NCBI GenBank assembly: GCA_964512635.1
Contig: CAZEJB010000017.1
Span: 1-64,000, forward strand
Length of the DNA stretch: 64,000 nucleotides
Direction of reading: 5' to 3'
From: JADZFO01 sp964512635
GTDB lineage: Bacteria; 4484-113; JAFGCY01
Shown: positions 42,867 to 51,125 of the stretch, piece by piece
How positions within the stretch are numbered: the first letter of the stretch is position 1
Layout: each line of letters opens with the position of its first letter
Made by a program: the position numbers and the translations under genes
Notes under the pieces: model-generated
Seen by the model: the letters and a program-made list of their open reading frames with translations, nothing else
The model's database searches: none
Told to the model about the DNA's origin: nothing

Positions 42867-45068
42867 CTACTGCTCTGGCAGCGCGCCGAGGTGGACATAC
42901 AGCGCGGTGTCGCTCAGTGGATCCAGGCCGGCTGGGTTGAAGCTCAGGTCAAGGAAGGTCAGGTCGACCGCCGCCGTGGCCTGCGGCGCAAGCTGCGGGT
43001 GGCCGACCGAGGGGCTAAGCGCCTCCCAGGCCAGGGCCGGGTCTGAGAGCACAGCGCCGGTCGTGCCTTCAGCCGCCGCCTGGCCCCGCAGCCGGGATGC
43101 GCAGACCAGCGAGCCGCCATAGTTGCTCAGGCTGGTGGGGCTGAGGACATTCCCGGCGGCGCCAGCGTCAATGAACAGCGGCCCGGTGATGCCCAGACTG
43201 CCGTCAAAGCGCAGCAGGCACAGGCCGGTTTTTGTGCTGTCAAAGACGCTGAAGGCCAGCGCCGCCTTTCCGCCGCTGCTGGTGGCCGCCGTGGCCCGCG
43301 TGTCATTGGCGTTAACCTGCAGCAGGCGCACGCTGCCGCCGGCGATGCCGACGATGCCGCTGGCCTCGCCGCCGCCGCCAGGCTCAATCTGGCGGCCGCC
43401 GACAAAGGTGGTGGAGAGCTGGCCGGAGCCGACGATGCTGAGACAGGAGCCGATTTCCAGCATGTTGTCGGCGCCCCAGGTCTGGGCGCCCGTCAGGCTG
43501 CCGGCGTCGCTGAAGGTGCAGTAGAGCAGGTCGGTGTCGGCGGCGCTGTGGTCATAGCTGCCGCAGACCCGCAGCTGGGGATCGCCAAGCTGGGTCGGGG
43601 CGAAACGGCCGATGGCGTTCAGGTTGCAGAACTCCGGCCCGATGACGGTGTCGGACCACAGCAGGTTGCCGTCAAGGTCGAAGGCGCCGACATAGCCGCT
43701 TTGTTTGCCGCCGTCCTGGGTAAAGTCCCCGGCGACGAAGATGGTGTTTGCGCCGACGGTGACCGCGTTGAGCCGCAGCAGGTTGGGGGAGTCGTCGATG
43801 GCAATGCTCCAGAGCAGCTTGCCGTCGGAGAGCCGCCAGCGCTGCAGCAGGCCCTGCTCGGCGCTGTCACCAAAGCTGGAGCTGGTGCCGCAGATGACGA
43901 CGGAGTCATCCGGGGCCAGGGCGCCGCCGCTGATGGTGTCGCGGTCCTGGCCGGGGACCCAGCGGCGGAACCAGGTGACCTTGTTGTTGGGCCGCAACAG
44001 GCCGACGAAGACGTCGAAGTCGGTCAGACTGGACTGCTTCTCAAAGCCGCCGGCGACCAGCAGATCGCCGCCGGCGGTGGTCAGGACAACGCTGGGCTGG
44101 ACGTCATAGCCCGCCGCGCCATAGCTGAAGGCGGCGTGCTCAACGGCGTTGACGCTGAGAAAGGCCTCGCCATAGACGCCGTCGTTGTCGATTGCCCTGA
44201 CCCCGACTATGGGCGACAGGGGCTGCTCATAGTTGAAGCTGATGGACGGATCGGGGCCGGTGCCTTCGAAAAAGAAGCCGTCGCCGTTAGTGTCCCATTG
44301 ATACTCGACGATTTCGCCGTCGGGGTCGGAGGCGCTGGCGTTGAAGGTGACGTTCAGCGGCGGCGGCCCGAAGCGTGGAGTGGCGCTGAGCGTGACCTCC
44401 GGCGGCCGGCTGCCGATGCGCAGTTCGGCCAGCTCACAGCTGGTGCTGCCGCCGACCATGACGCCGATCAGGACCATGCCGTCGTCCCTGATATAAGGGC
44501 TGATCGAGGGCAGTTCCAGCAGGTTGACATCGCTGAGCGGAAAGGCCTCGAAGCGGTTGGTATCGAAGTTGCCGAGCAGCAGGTGGGCCGGCTGGGACTG
44601 CGCCGGCGGCAGGGTCCAGACCAGGTTGAAGGCGGCGTTGCCGCCATAGTCGCCAACGAAGAAGGGATAGAAGGCTACCGCCAGGCCCTTGAGCCCCTGG
44701 CCCTGCGGCAGTTCCGGGCTGAAGACACCGCGTTCGCCGCTGCTGCTGTAGTGCAGCCGGGGCAGCTCCGGGCTGCCCTCGTTACCCAGCCGGCGCAGGT
44801 CGAGCGGGGAGTAGCTGGTCTTCCGGGGCCTGATGGACTGGGGCAGCAGCTCCAGGGCGGCGGCAGGGCTGGGCAGCCCGGCCGGGACTGGGGTGCCTTT
44901 GGATGCCGGCTGAGGGGCCTCAGCCCCATTACCCGCGCCTTGCTGCAGCTCGCCAGACGTGTCCAGTTCCGGACCTATGCCGCGGCGGGCGGCGCAGCCG
45001 GTGAGCAGTGCCGTCAGGGTGAGCAAAACGGTCAGCGCAATGAGCAGCAGGCAGGTAGCTGGGCGCAT
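42867..45068 (-). CDS. PKD-domain lipoprotein with SBBP-like propeller
   Basis: The product is 733 aa with a signal peptide and lipobox LLTGC. The shared N-terminal module is near residues 115-235 (GLAVAFYPFFVGDYGGN, LLLGNFDTNRFEAFP, SPYIRDDGMVLIGVMVGG). One PKD domain follows, with ASDPDGEIVEYQWDTNGDGFF. The C-terminal 450 residues contain propeller repeats such as DLLVAGGFEKQSSLTDFD, SVVICGTSSSFGDSAEQG and TIFVAGDFTQDGGKQSGY. ATG 45068 is preceded by TATACT with a 6-nt gap, so the start is leaderless; a longer in-frame start at 45182 lies beyond the pilB terminator and is rejected. Closest in design to the 34263-36380 protein. Confidence 0.8.
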   Translation of the reverse strand: MRPATCLLLIALTVLLTLTALLTGCAARRGIGPELDTSGELQQGAGNGAEAPQPASKGTPVPAGLPSPAAALELLPQSIRPRKTSYSPLDLRRLGNEGSPELPRLHYSSSGERGVFSPELPQGQGLKGLAVAFYPFFVGDYGGNAAFNLVWTLPPAQSQPAHLLLGNFDTNRFEAFPLSDVNLLELPSISPYIRDDGMVLIGVMVGGSTSCELAELRIGSRPPEVTLSATPRFGPPPLNVTFNASASDPDGEIVEYQWDTNGDGFFFEGTGPDPSISFNYEQPLSPIVGVRAIDNDGVYGEAFLSVNAVEHAAFSYGAAGYDVQPSVVLTTAGGDLLVAGGFEKQSSLTDFDVFVGLLRPNNKVTWFRRWVPGQDRDTISGGALAPDDSVVICGTSSSFGDSAEQGLLQRWRLSDGKLLWSIAIDDSPNLLRLNAVTVGANTIFVAGDFTQDGGKQSGYVGAFDLDGNLLWSDTVIGPEFCNLNAIGRFAPTQLGDPQLRVCGSYDHSAADTDLLYCTFSDAGSLTGAQTWGADNMLEIGSCLSIVGSGQLSTTFVGGRQIEPGGGGEASGIVGIAGGSVRLLQVNANDTRATAATSSGGKAALAFSVFDSTKTGLCLLRFDGSLGITGPLFIDAGAAGNVLSPTSLSNYGGSLVCASRLRGQAAAEGTTGAVLSDPALAWEALSPSVGHPQLAPQATAAVDLTFLDLSFNPAGLDPLSDTALYVHLGALPEQ

Positions 45069-45074
45069 GACAAA

Positions 45075-45080
45075 AGTATA
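45075..45080 (-). promoter_or_regulatory. -10 box of the PKD lipoprotein (leaderless start)
   Basis: TATACT on the minus strand, 6 nt before the ATG at 45068. Confidence 0.55.
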
Positions 45081-45112
45081 ACCGGCCAGCGCCCTGCCAT
45101 CTGCAAAGGAAA

Positions 45113-45134
45113 GGGCGGACCCTGCGGTCCGCCC
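45113..45134 (-). terminator. Intrinsic terminator of pilB
   Basis: GGGCGGACC (45113-45121) pairs with GGTCCGCCC (45126-45134) around a 4-nt loop; the minus strand then reads TTTCCTTT. Nearly the same stem as the terminator at 22884. Confidence 0.75.
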
Positions 45135-45188
45135 TTGAAAATCGAAGTTAGTTGCAGGCAGGGTGCCTGCGAGCCGCGGCACATTACG

Positions 45189-47006
45189 CTAGAACGCGCT
45201 GAAGGACTCCACTTCGGCCAGCGACGGTGCGGCCTCGGCGAGGAAGGCGCGGACGCCACTGCCATCGCCATGACCGGCCTCGGCGGCCTCGGTATCCTCT
45301 TCGTAGTCCGGGCGGGCGATGCGCAGCAGCTCTTCAAGGCTGGTGATGCCGCGCAGCACCTTCTTGACGCCGGACTCCCAGAGGGTCAGCATGCCCTCCT
45401 TGCGGGCCAGGCGCTTGACCTCGTGGATCGCGGTGGAGCGCATGACCAGCGCGCGCATCTCGTTGCTCATCTTGAAAATCTCGAAGATGCCGGCGCGGCC
45501 GCTGTAGCCCAGGTGGTTGCAGAACTTGCAGCCCTTGGCGCGGTACATCACCGGGTTCTCGCCGAACTCCGCCACCTTGTAGGCACCGCGGATCAGCGCC
45601 AGCTCCTCGGCGCTCGGGGTGTAGCTCTGCTTGCAGTGCTGGCAGAGCTTGCGGCTCAGGCGCTGCGCCATGATGCCGATGACCGAGGCGTTGATCAGGA
45701 ATGGCGGGACGCCGAGGTTGTTCAGACGCGGAATGCTGCCCGGCGCGTCGTTGGTGTGCAGGGTGCTGAACACCAGGTGGCCGGTGAGCGCCGCGTTGAC
45801 CGCGAGGTCGGCAGTTTCATAGTCACGGATCTCGCCCACCATGATGATGTCGGGGTCCTGACGCATGAAGGTACGCAGCGCGGTGGCGAAGGTCAGGCCG
45901 ACCTTGCTGTTGACGTGGACCTGGTTGATACGGTCCAGCTGATACTCCACCGGGTCCTCGACGGTCATCACGTTGACAGTCTCGGTGGCGATCTTGGACA
46001 GGGTGGCGATCAGGGTGGTGGACTTGCCCGACCCGGTCGGCCCGGTGATCAGGATGATCCCGTGCGGCCGGCTGGTCAGGTCGTTAAAGGTGTCCATCTC
46101 CTCCTCGTCGAAGCCGAGGTCAGTGAGCTTGAAGTTAGCGCTTGTCTTGTTCAGCAGGCGCATAACGATTTTCTCACCGAATATGGTCGGCACAACGCTG
46201 AAGCGGATGTCGAACTGGTTGTCGCGCAGGGACAGGTCGATGCGGCCGTCCTGCGGCTTGCGGCGCTCGGAAGTGTCGCAGCGCGCCATGATCTTCAGAC
46301 GGGCTGTCACCGCGGCCACCGCGTGGCGCGGGATAGTCAGGATGCGGTGCAGCATGCCGTCAACGCGGTAGCGCACCACGGCATGGTCTTCCTTGGGCTC
46401 GACGTGGATGTCGGAGGCGCGGTGGTCGACGGCGCCGGTCAGCACCGTATCCACCAGCTTGACGATCGGGGCCTGCTCGACCTCGGCCAGGGTCGCCTTG
46501 TCGATCAGGGCCTCATCGATTACGTAACCCTTCTTGATCTGCTCCTGGCGGTACTCCTCCATGTGCTTCTCGGCTTCCGCCGTAACGCCGAAGAGCTGGT
46601 CATAGGCGAACTTCAGCGCATGGGGGCTGGTGATGCGGGGCACCACGTCGAGGCCGGTGGAGAGTCGGATGTCGTCGATCGCCAGCAGGTTGAGGGGGTC
46701 GACCATCGCCACGATGATGTTGTTGCCTTCCTGACGGATCGGCATAGCCTGGTGGCGGGTGATCATGTCGCTGGAGATCAGGCGGGCGGCATCGGTATCG
46801 ATCTTCTCTTCATAGAGGTTGACCTTCTCGATGCCAAGCTGGTTTGCCAGTACGTCCTGAACGTCGTCTTCGGTGGTCATCTGGAGATCAACCACCACCT
46901 CGCCCAGGCGCTTGCCGCTTTCGCGTTGCGCCTCGAGGCTTTCCTGAAGCTGTTCCAGGGTCAGGACGCCGGCGTCAACCAGCATCTCGCCGAGTTTCTT
47001 CTGCAT
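45189..47006 (-). CDS. pilB: Type IV pilus/type II secretion assembly ATPase (PilB/GspE)
   Basis: The product is 605 aa. It is the hexameric ATPase that drives pilus extension or pseudopilus assembly at the inner membrane. The N-terminal MshEN/T2SSE_N-like domain (residues 1-150) includes KKLGEMLVDAGVLTLEQL. The C-terminal ATPase has the Walker A GPTGSGKST, an Asp box VEDPVEYQLDRINQV, Walker B DPDIIMVGEIRD, a His box STLHTNDAPGSIPRL, and a tetracysteine zinc site (CQHCKQSY and CKFCNHLG). AAGGAG lies 7 nt before ATG 47006. PilC, PilT or pilins are not in this window. PilB versus GspE cannot be decided on sequence alone. Confidence 0.92.
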   Translation of the reverse strand: MQKKLGEMLVDAGVLTLEQLQESLEAQRESGKRLGEVVVDLQMTTEDDVQDVLANQLGIEKVNLYEEKIDTDAARLISSDMITRHQAMPIRQEGNNIIVAMVDPLNLLAIDDIRLSTGLDVVPRITSPHALKFAYDQLFGVTAEAEKHMEEYRQEQIKKGYVIDEALIDKATLAEVEQAPIVKLVDTVLTGAVDHRASDIHVEPKEDHAVVRYRVDGMLHRILTIPRHAVAAVTARLKIMARCDTSERRKPQDGRIDLSLRDNQFDIRFSVVPTIFGEKIVMRLLNKTSANFKLTDLGFDEEEMDTFNDLTSRPHGIILITGPTGSGKSTTLIATLSKIATETVNVMTVEDPVEYQLDRINQVHVNSKVGLTFATALRTFMRQDPDIIMVGEIRDYETADLAVNAALTGHLVFSTLHTNDAPGSIPRLNNLGVPPFLINASVIGIMAQRLSRKLCQHCKQSYTPSAEELALIRGAYKVAEFGENPVMYRAKGCKFCNHLGYSGRAGIFEIFKMSNEMRALVMRSTAIHEVKRLARKEGMLTLWESGVKKVLRGITSLEELLRIARPDYEEDTEAAEAGHGDGSGVRAFLAEAAPSLAEVESFSAF

Positions 47007-47108
47007 GCAGTCGCTCCTTAGCAATCGCTAGGTAGGTCGCCACGCACAGGGGTAAGCGCAATGGGAGACTGCCCACCTCATCTGGCCCCGTGGCGACTAA
47101 CACTAAAT

Positions 47109-47137
47109 CTTATAACACGGCGGCATCGACTGGTCAA
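47109..47137 (-). promoter_or_regulatory. Promoter of pilB
   Basis: On the minus strand, TTGACC (47137-47132), a 17-bp spacer, and TATAAG (47114-47109). It yields a leader of about 95 nt. The gap 47007-47249 shows no gene. Confidence 0.7.
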
Positions 47138-47249
47138 AGCAGCGGGAGATTAAACTTTGGCAACAGCGCGGCTGCCGCGAATCGTGGGCAACAATTACAG
47201 ACCAGCGTGCCGCTGTTTTGTTGCATCGCCCCGCAAAACAGACCGATTC

Positions 47250-48383
<1,134 letters not shown>

Positions 48384-48389
48384 TGCGGC

Positions 48390-48395
48390 ATTATC
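48390..48395 (-). promoter_or_regulatory. -10 box of the antiporter gene (leaderless start)
   Basis: GATAAT on the minus strand, 6 nt before the ATG at 48383, between purC and the antiporter gene. Confidence 0.5.
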
Positions 48396-48415
48396 CCCGG
48401 TTTTTCAACGGAAGC

Positions 48416-49165
48416 CTAGCCCGCGCTGTCCTGCAGACGTCCCAGCAGCTTGCTGTAGCCCGCGCCGATGTCGCCAAGGTCGAAGCGGAAAAGGTCCTTG
48501 TCGAACTTCTCGCCGGTCTTGGCATCAACGAGGCGGCAGGTGTCCGGCGTGACCTCGTCGGCCAGGATGATGCGCGAGGGGCTGCCGTCGGCCGGGCTGA
48601 AGCGGCCGAACTCCAGCTTGAAGTCGATCAGGCGGATGCCCCAGCGGCCATAGATCTCGCGCAGCTTCTCGCCGATGACGAAGGCGCGCCAGGAGATCAG
48701 CGCGATCTCGTCGCTGGTGGCCAGGCCCATCAGCGCCGCGACCTGCGGCGCGATCACCGGGTCGTGCAGCGCGTCATCCTTGAGGCACAGCTCCAGCAGC
48801 GGCGGCTCCATGGCGATGCCCGGCGCGATGCCATAACGGCGGCAGAGGCTGCCCTGGGCCTCGTAGCGCAGGATGACCTCGATCGGCAGGATCGCCACCT
48901 TGCGCACCAGCGCGCGGCTCTCGTCCAGCAGCCGGATGAAGCTGGTCTCGATGCCGAGCTCGCCAAGCGCGGTCATCAGGATCGCGTTGATCCGGTTGTT
49001 GATGCTGCCCTTGCCCTCGAAGGAGCCCTTCTTGGTGGCGTCAAAGGCGGTGAGGGAGTCCTTGTACTCCATCACCAGCGCATCGGGGTCGGCCGTCGCA
49101 TACATGCGCTTGGCCTTGCCCTCGTACAACATTTCGCCTTGCATAACTTCCTGTGTCGTGTCCAT
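48416..49165 (-). CDS. purC: Phosphoribosylaminoimidazole-succinocarboxamide synthase
   Basis: The product is 249 aa. It ligates aspartate to CAIR with ATP in purine synthesis. LYEGKAKRMYATADPDALV (nucleotide-binding loop), DSLTAFDATKKGSFEGKG, LPIEVILRYEAQGS and IDFKLEFGR are diagnostic. A TAAAAT box (49175-49180, complementary strand) lies 9 nt upstream of ATG 49165. The in-frame ATG at codon 8 has AGGAAG before it and is a possible second start. It stands alone: no other pur genes are adjacent. Confidence 0.95.
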   Translation of the reverse strand: MDTTQEVMQGEMLYEGKAKRMYATADPDALVMEYKDSLTAFDATKKGSFEGKGSINNRINAILMTALGELGIETSFIRLLDESRALVRKVAILPIEVILRYEAQGSLCRRYGIAPGIAMEPPLLELCLKDDALHDPVIAPQVAALMGLATSDEIALISWRAFVIGEKLREIYGRWGIRLIDFKLEFGRFSPADGSPSRIILADEVTPDTCRLVDAKTGEKFDKDLFRFDLGDIGAGYSKLLGRLQDSAG

Positions 49166-49183
49166 GGGAGGCGTATTTTACAA

Positions 49184-49312
49184 GTAGCAACGCGGCCCTG
49201 TCCGCGCGTCTTGAAGTCGGAATACTTGGGCCGTGCATGTCTGCCCCGACTGCAGTTCACGGGCAGAAGCAACACCGACACCAGGAACGCGCGGACAGGG
49301 CCGCGCTGCTAC
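49184..49312. repeat. Inverted pair of palindromic repeats
   Basis: GTAGCAACGCGGCCCTGTCC at 49184-49209 and its inverse at 49286-49312 (CGCGGACAGGGCCGCGCTGC). The same unit is at 31730-31756. The right copy contributes the stop codon of the following minus-strand gene. Confidence 0.8.
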
Positions 49313-50961
49313 TGCGAGTAACTTATCCGATACACCGCCCCGGCCTGGTCGTCGCTGACCAGCAGCGCGCCGTCAGGCATCACCAGCACGTCCGCCGGGC
49401 GGCCCCAGCGTCCGCCGAACTGATCCTGCCAGCCCTCGGCGAAGATCTCATAGCCGTCGGATGTTTCATTGTCAGCATTAACTTTGATGCGGCTGACCCG
49501 CGCGCCCAGCGGCGGCTGACGGTTCCACGAGCCATGCTCTGCTATGAAGGCATCGCCCTGATATTCCGCCGGGAACATGCTGCCGGTGTAGAAGCGCACA
49601 CCCAGCGGTGCGACGTGCGTGCCCAGGGGCTGGACCGGTTCGATGTAGTCGGCAGCGTTTTCGCCATCGCTGTACTGGGGATCGGGATCAGGCTGGCTCA
49701 TCCCGTGGAAATGAGGGTAGCCGAAGTGCGGATCGGTAGTCTGCGCGTCAATGCGGTTGAGCTCGCAGGGCGGGTTGTTGCTGGTGCCGTTCTGATCGGG
49801 ACCCCACTCGTCGCGGCCGTTATCGGTGAACCACAGCTCGCCCGTGACCGGGTGCCAGTCGAAGCCGACGCTGTTGCGGATACCGCGGCCGATGATGTCG
49901 TAGCCCTGCATGTCCTCATGCATCCGAGTGATGTTGGCGTAGGGATCGCCTGCGTCGCAGATATTGCAGGGCGCGCCGACAGGCACATACAGCCGGCCGT
50001 CAGGGCCGAAGCGGATGAACTTCCAGCCGTGATGCTCTTCGGTGGGATAGCCGCCGAAAACCAGCTCGGGGGCGGCTGGCGTCTCGATGTGCTGCGCGAT
50101 ATCGCTGATACGGTAGATGCTGCTGATCGCGCTGAAGTACAAATCACCGTCCTTGACATCTACGCCGACCGGCTCAACTATGCCGCTGGCTACTACCTGG
50201 ATGTCGTCGGCGTGCCCATTGGCATCGAAGTCGCGCACGGCATAGACATTGCCGGCATCGCGGCTGCCGACATACAGCGTGCCGTCGGTGTCGAGGCACA
50301 TCGCCCGGGCGTTGTTGACCGGGTAGGCAAAGACGCTGATGCTGAAGCCGGCGGGCAGGCTGATGCTCTCCAGCGGCAGGTCGCCGGGATCCTCATAAGG
50401 CCCGACCTGGAAGCTGTAAAGACGCTCGGTCGCCTGGCCGCTGATCGCCACCGCGATCAGCAGTGTGCCATTGTCGTAAGTGTAGGGTCCATAGCCGTCG
50501 AGGCTGAGCTCGGTGTTCTGCGGCAGCACTCGCCAGTCCCAGCTCGATCCGGGGCGCGCCAGGCCAATAAAGCAGCTTCCGTCAGCGGGTGCCTGCGCGC
50601 CAAAGTTGAAGTCGAGGGTCGCCGGGCCGGCGTAGTCCTCTATCAGCACGCTGTAGAGGCAAAAGCTCAGACCGCTGAGGCCGCCGCCCGCGCTGCTGTC
50701 AGGGGTGAAAATCGCCTCGTTGTGTTCCAGGCTCACGCGGCCAAAGGGCTGGCCCTGGTCCCACTCGCCGCCGGGCACGGACAGGTTAGCCGGGTCAAAG
50801 GCCGCTTCGCGACCCAGGCTGGCCGGCGGCGCCGGGAAGCTGCTTTCGAGCTGAGCCGCGGTGATACCGGCGTCTTGCGGGCCGGAGCCGCTGCAGCCTG
50901 CAATCAGCACTGCAGCGCTGAGAGCAGCAAGGAGCACGACAGAAGTTCTGGGATTCAACAT
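49309..50961 (-). CDS. Lipoprotein: shared N-terminal module fused to a sorbosone/glucose dehydrogenase-like propeller
   Basis: The product is 550 aa with lipobox LIAGC. Residues about 60-190 are the shared module (SLEHNEAIFTPDS, FCLYSVLIEDYAG, CFIGLARPGSSWDWRV, LLIAVAISG). Residues about 200-550 are a six-bladed propeller of the PQQ-dependent L-sorbosone/glucose dehydrogenase (GSDH) class: GIRNSVGFDWHPVTGELWFT, NELNRI-like CELNRIDAQ, FIAEHGSWNR, DQFGGRWGRPADVLVMPDG. The catalytic-type His in EHGSWNR and the R-N-x-x-G signature are visible. A membrane-anchored sugar oxidase, or a substrate-binding relative, is likely. GGGAGG is 6 nt before the ATG. Confidence 0.83.
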   Translation of the reverse strand: MLNPRTSVVLLAALSAAVLIAGCSGSGPQDAGITAAQLESSFPAPPASLGREAAFDPANLSVPGGEWDQGQPFGRVSLEHNEAIFTPDSSAGGGLSGLSFCLYSVLIEDYAGPATLDFNFGAQAPADGSCFIGLARPGSSWDWRVLPQNTELSLDGYGPYTYDNGTLLIAVAISGQATERLYSFQVGPYEDPGDLPLESISLPAGFSISVFAYPVNNARAMCLDTDGTLYVGSRDAGNVYAVRDFDANGHADDIQVVASGIVEPVGVDVKDGDLYFSAISSIYRISDIAQHIETPAAPELVFGGYPTEEHHGWKFIRFGPDGRLYVPVGAPCNICDAGDPYANITRMHEDMQGYDIIGRGIRNSVGFDWHPVTGELWFTDNGRDEWGPDQNGTSNNPPCELNRIDAQTTDPHFGYPHFHGMSQPDPDPQYSDGENAADYIEPVQPLGTHVAPLGVRFYTGSMFPAEYQGDAFIAEHGSWNRQPPLGARVSRIKVNADNETSDGYEIFAEGWQDQFGGRWGRPADVLVMPDGALLVSDDQAGAVYRISYSQ

Positions 50962-51125
50962 GGAAATCCTCCCAGAAAGAGCTTAACAGCAAGCTTCAGA
51001 TTGGGCTGATCCCGAGCCAGCCCGGCCTCGCCGCAGTGAGGTCAGCCGTAACTTTTTGCTACTTCTGGTAATCTAAAGTCAGAGGCGAAGGACGTGACAT
51101 AAGCGCCTCAATGGGGAGATCGGAC
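50962..51125. other. Divergent intergenic region
   Basis: About 160 bp between two divergent lipoprotein genes. TAATCT near 51069 may be a -10 for the plus gene. Nothing else recognised. Confidence 0.3.

Noticed and set aside
42479..42898. Minus-strand frame in the relic region
   Set aside because: It is repeat-derived and has no ribosome-binding site or known domain.
43548..47021. Very long open frame on plus (about 1150 codons) opposite a PKD lipoprotein and pilB
   Set aside because: It is antisense to two well-supported genes. It spans their intergenic terminator and promoter and has no protein-like motif. Long antisense frames are expected at this GC content.
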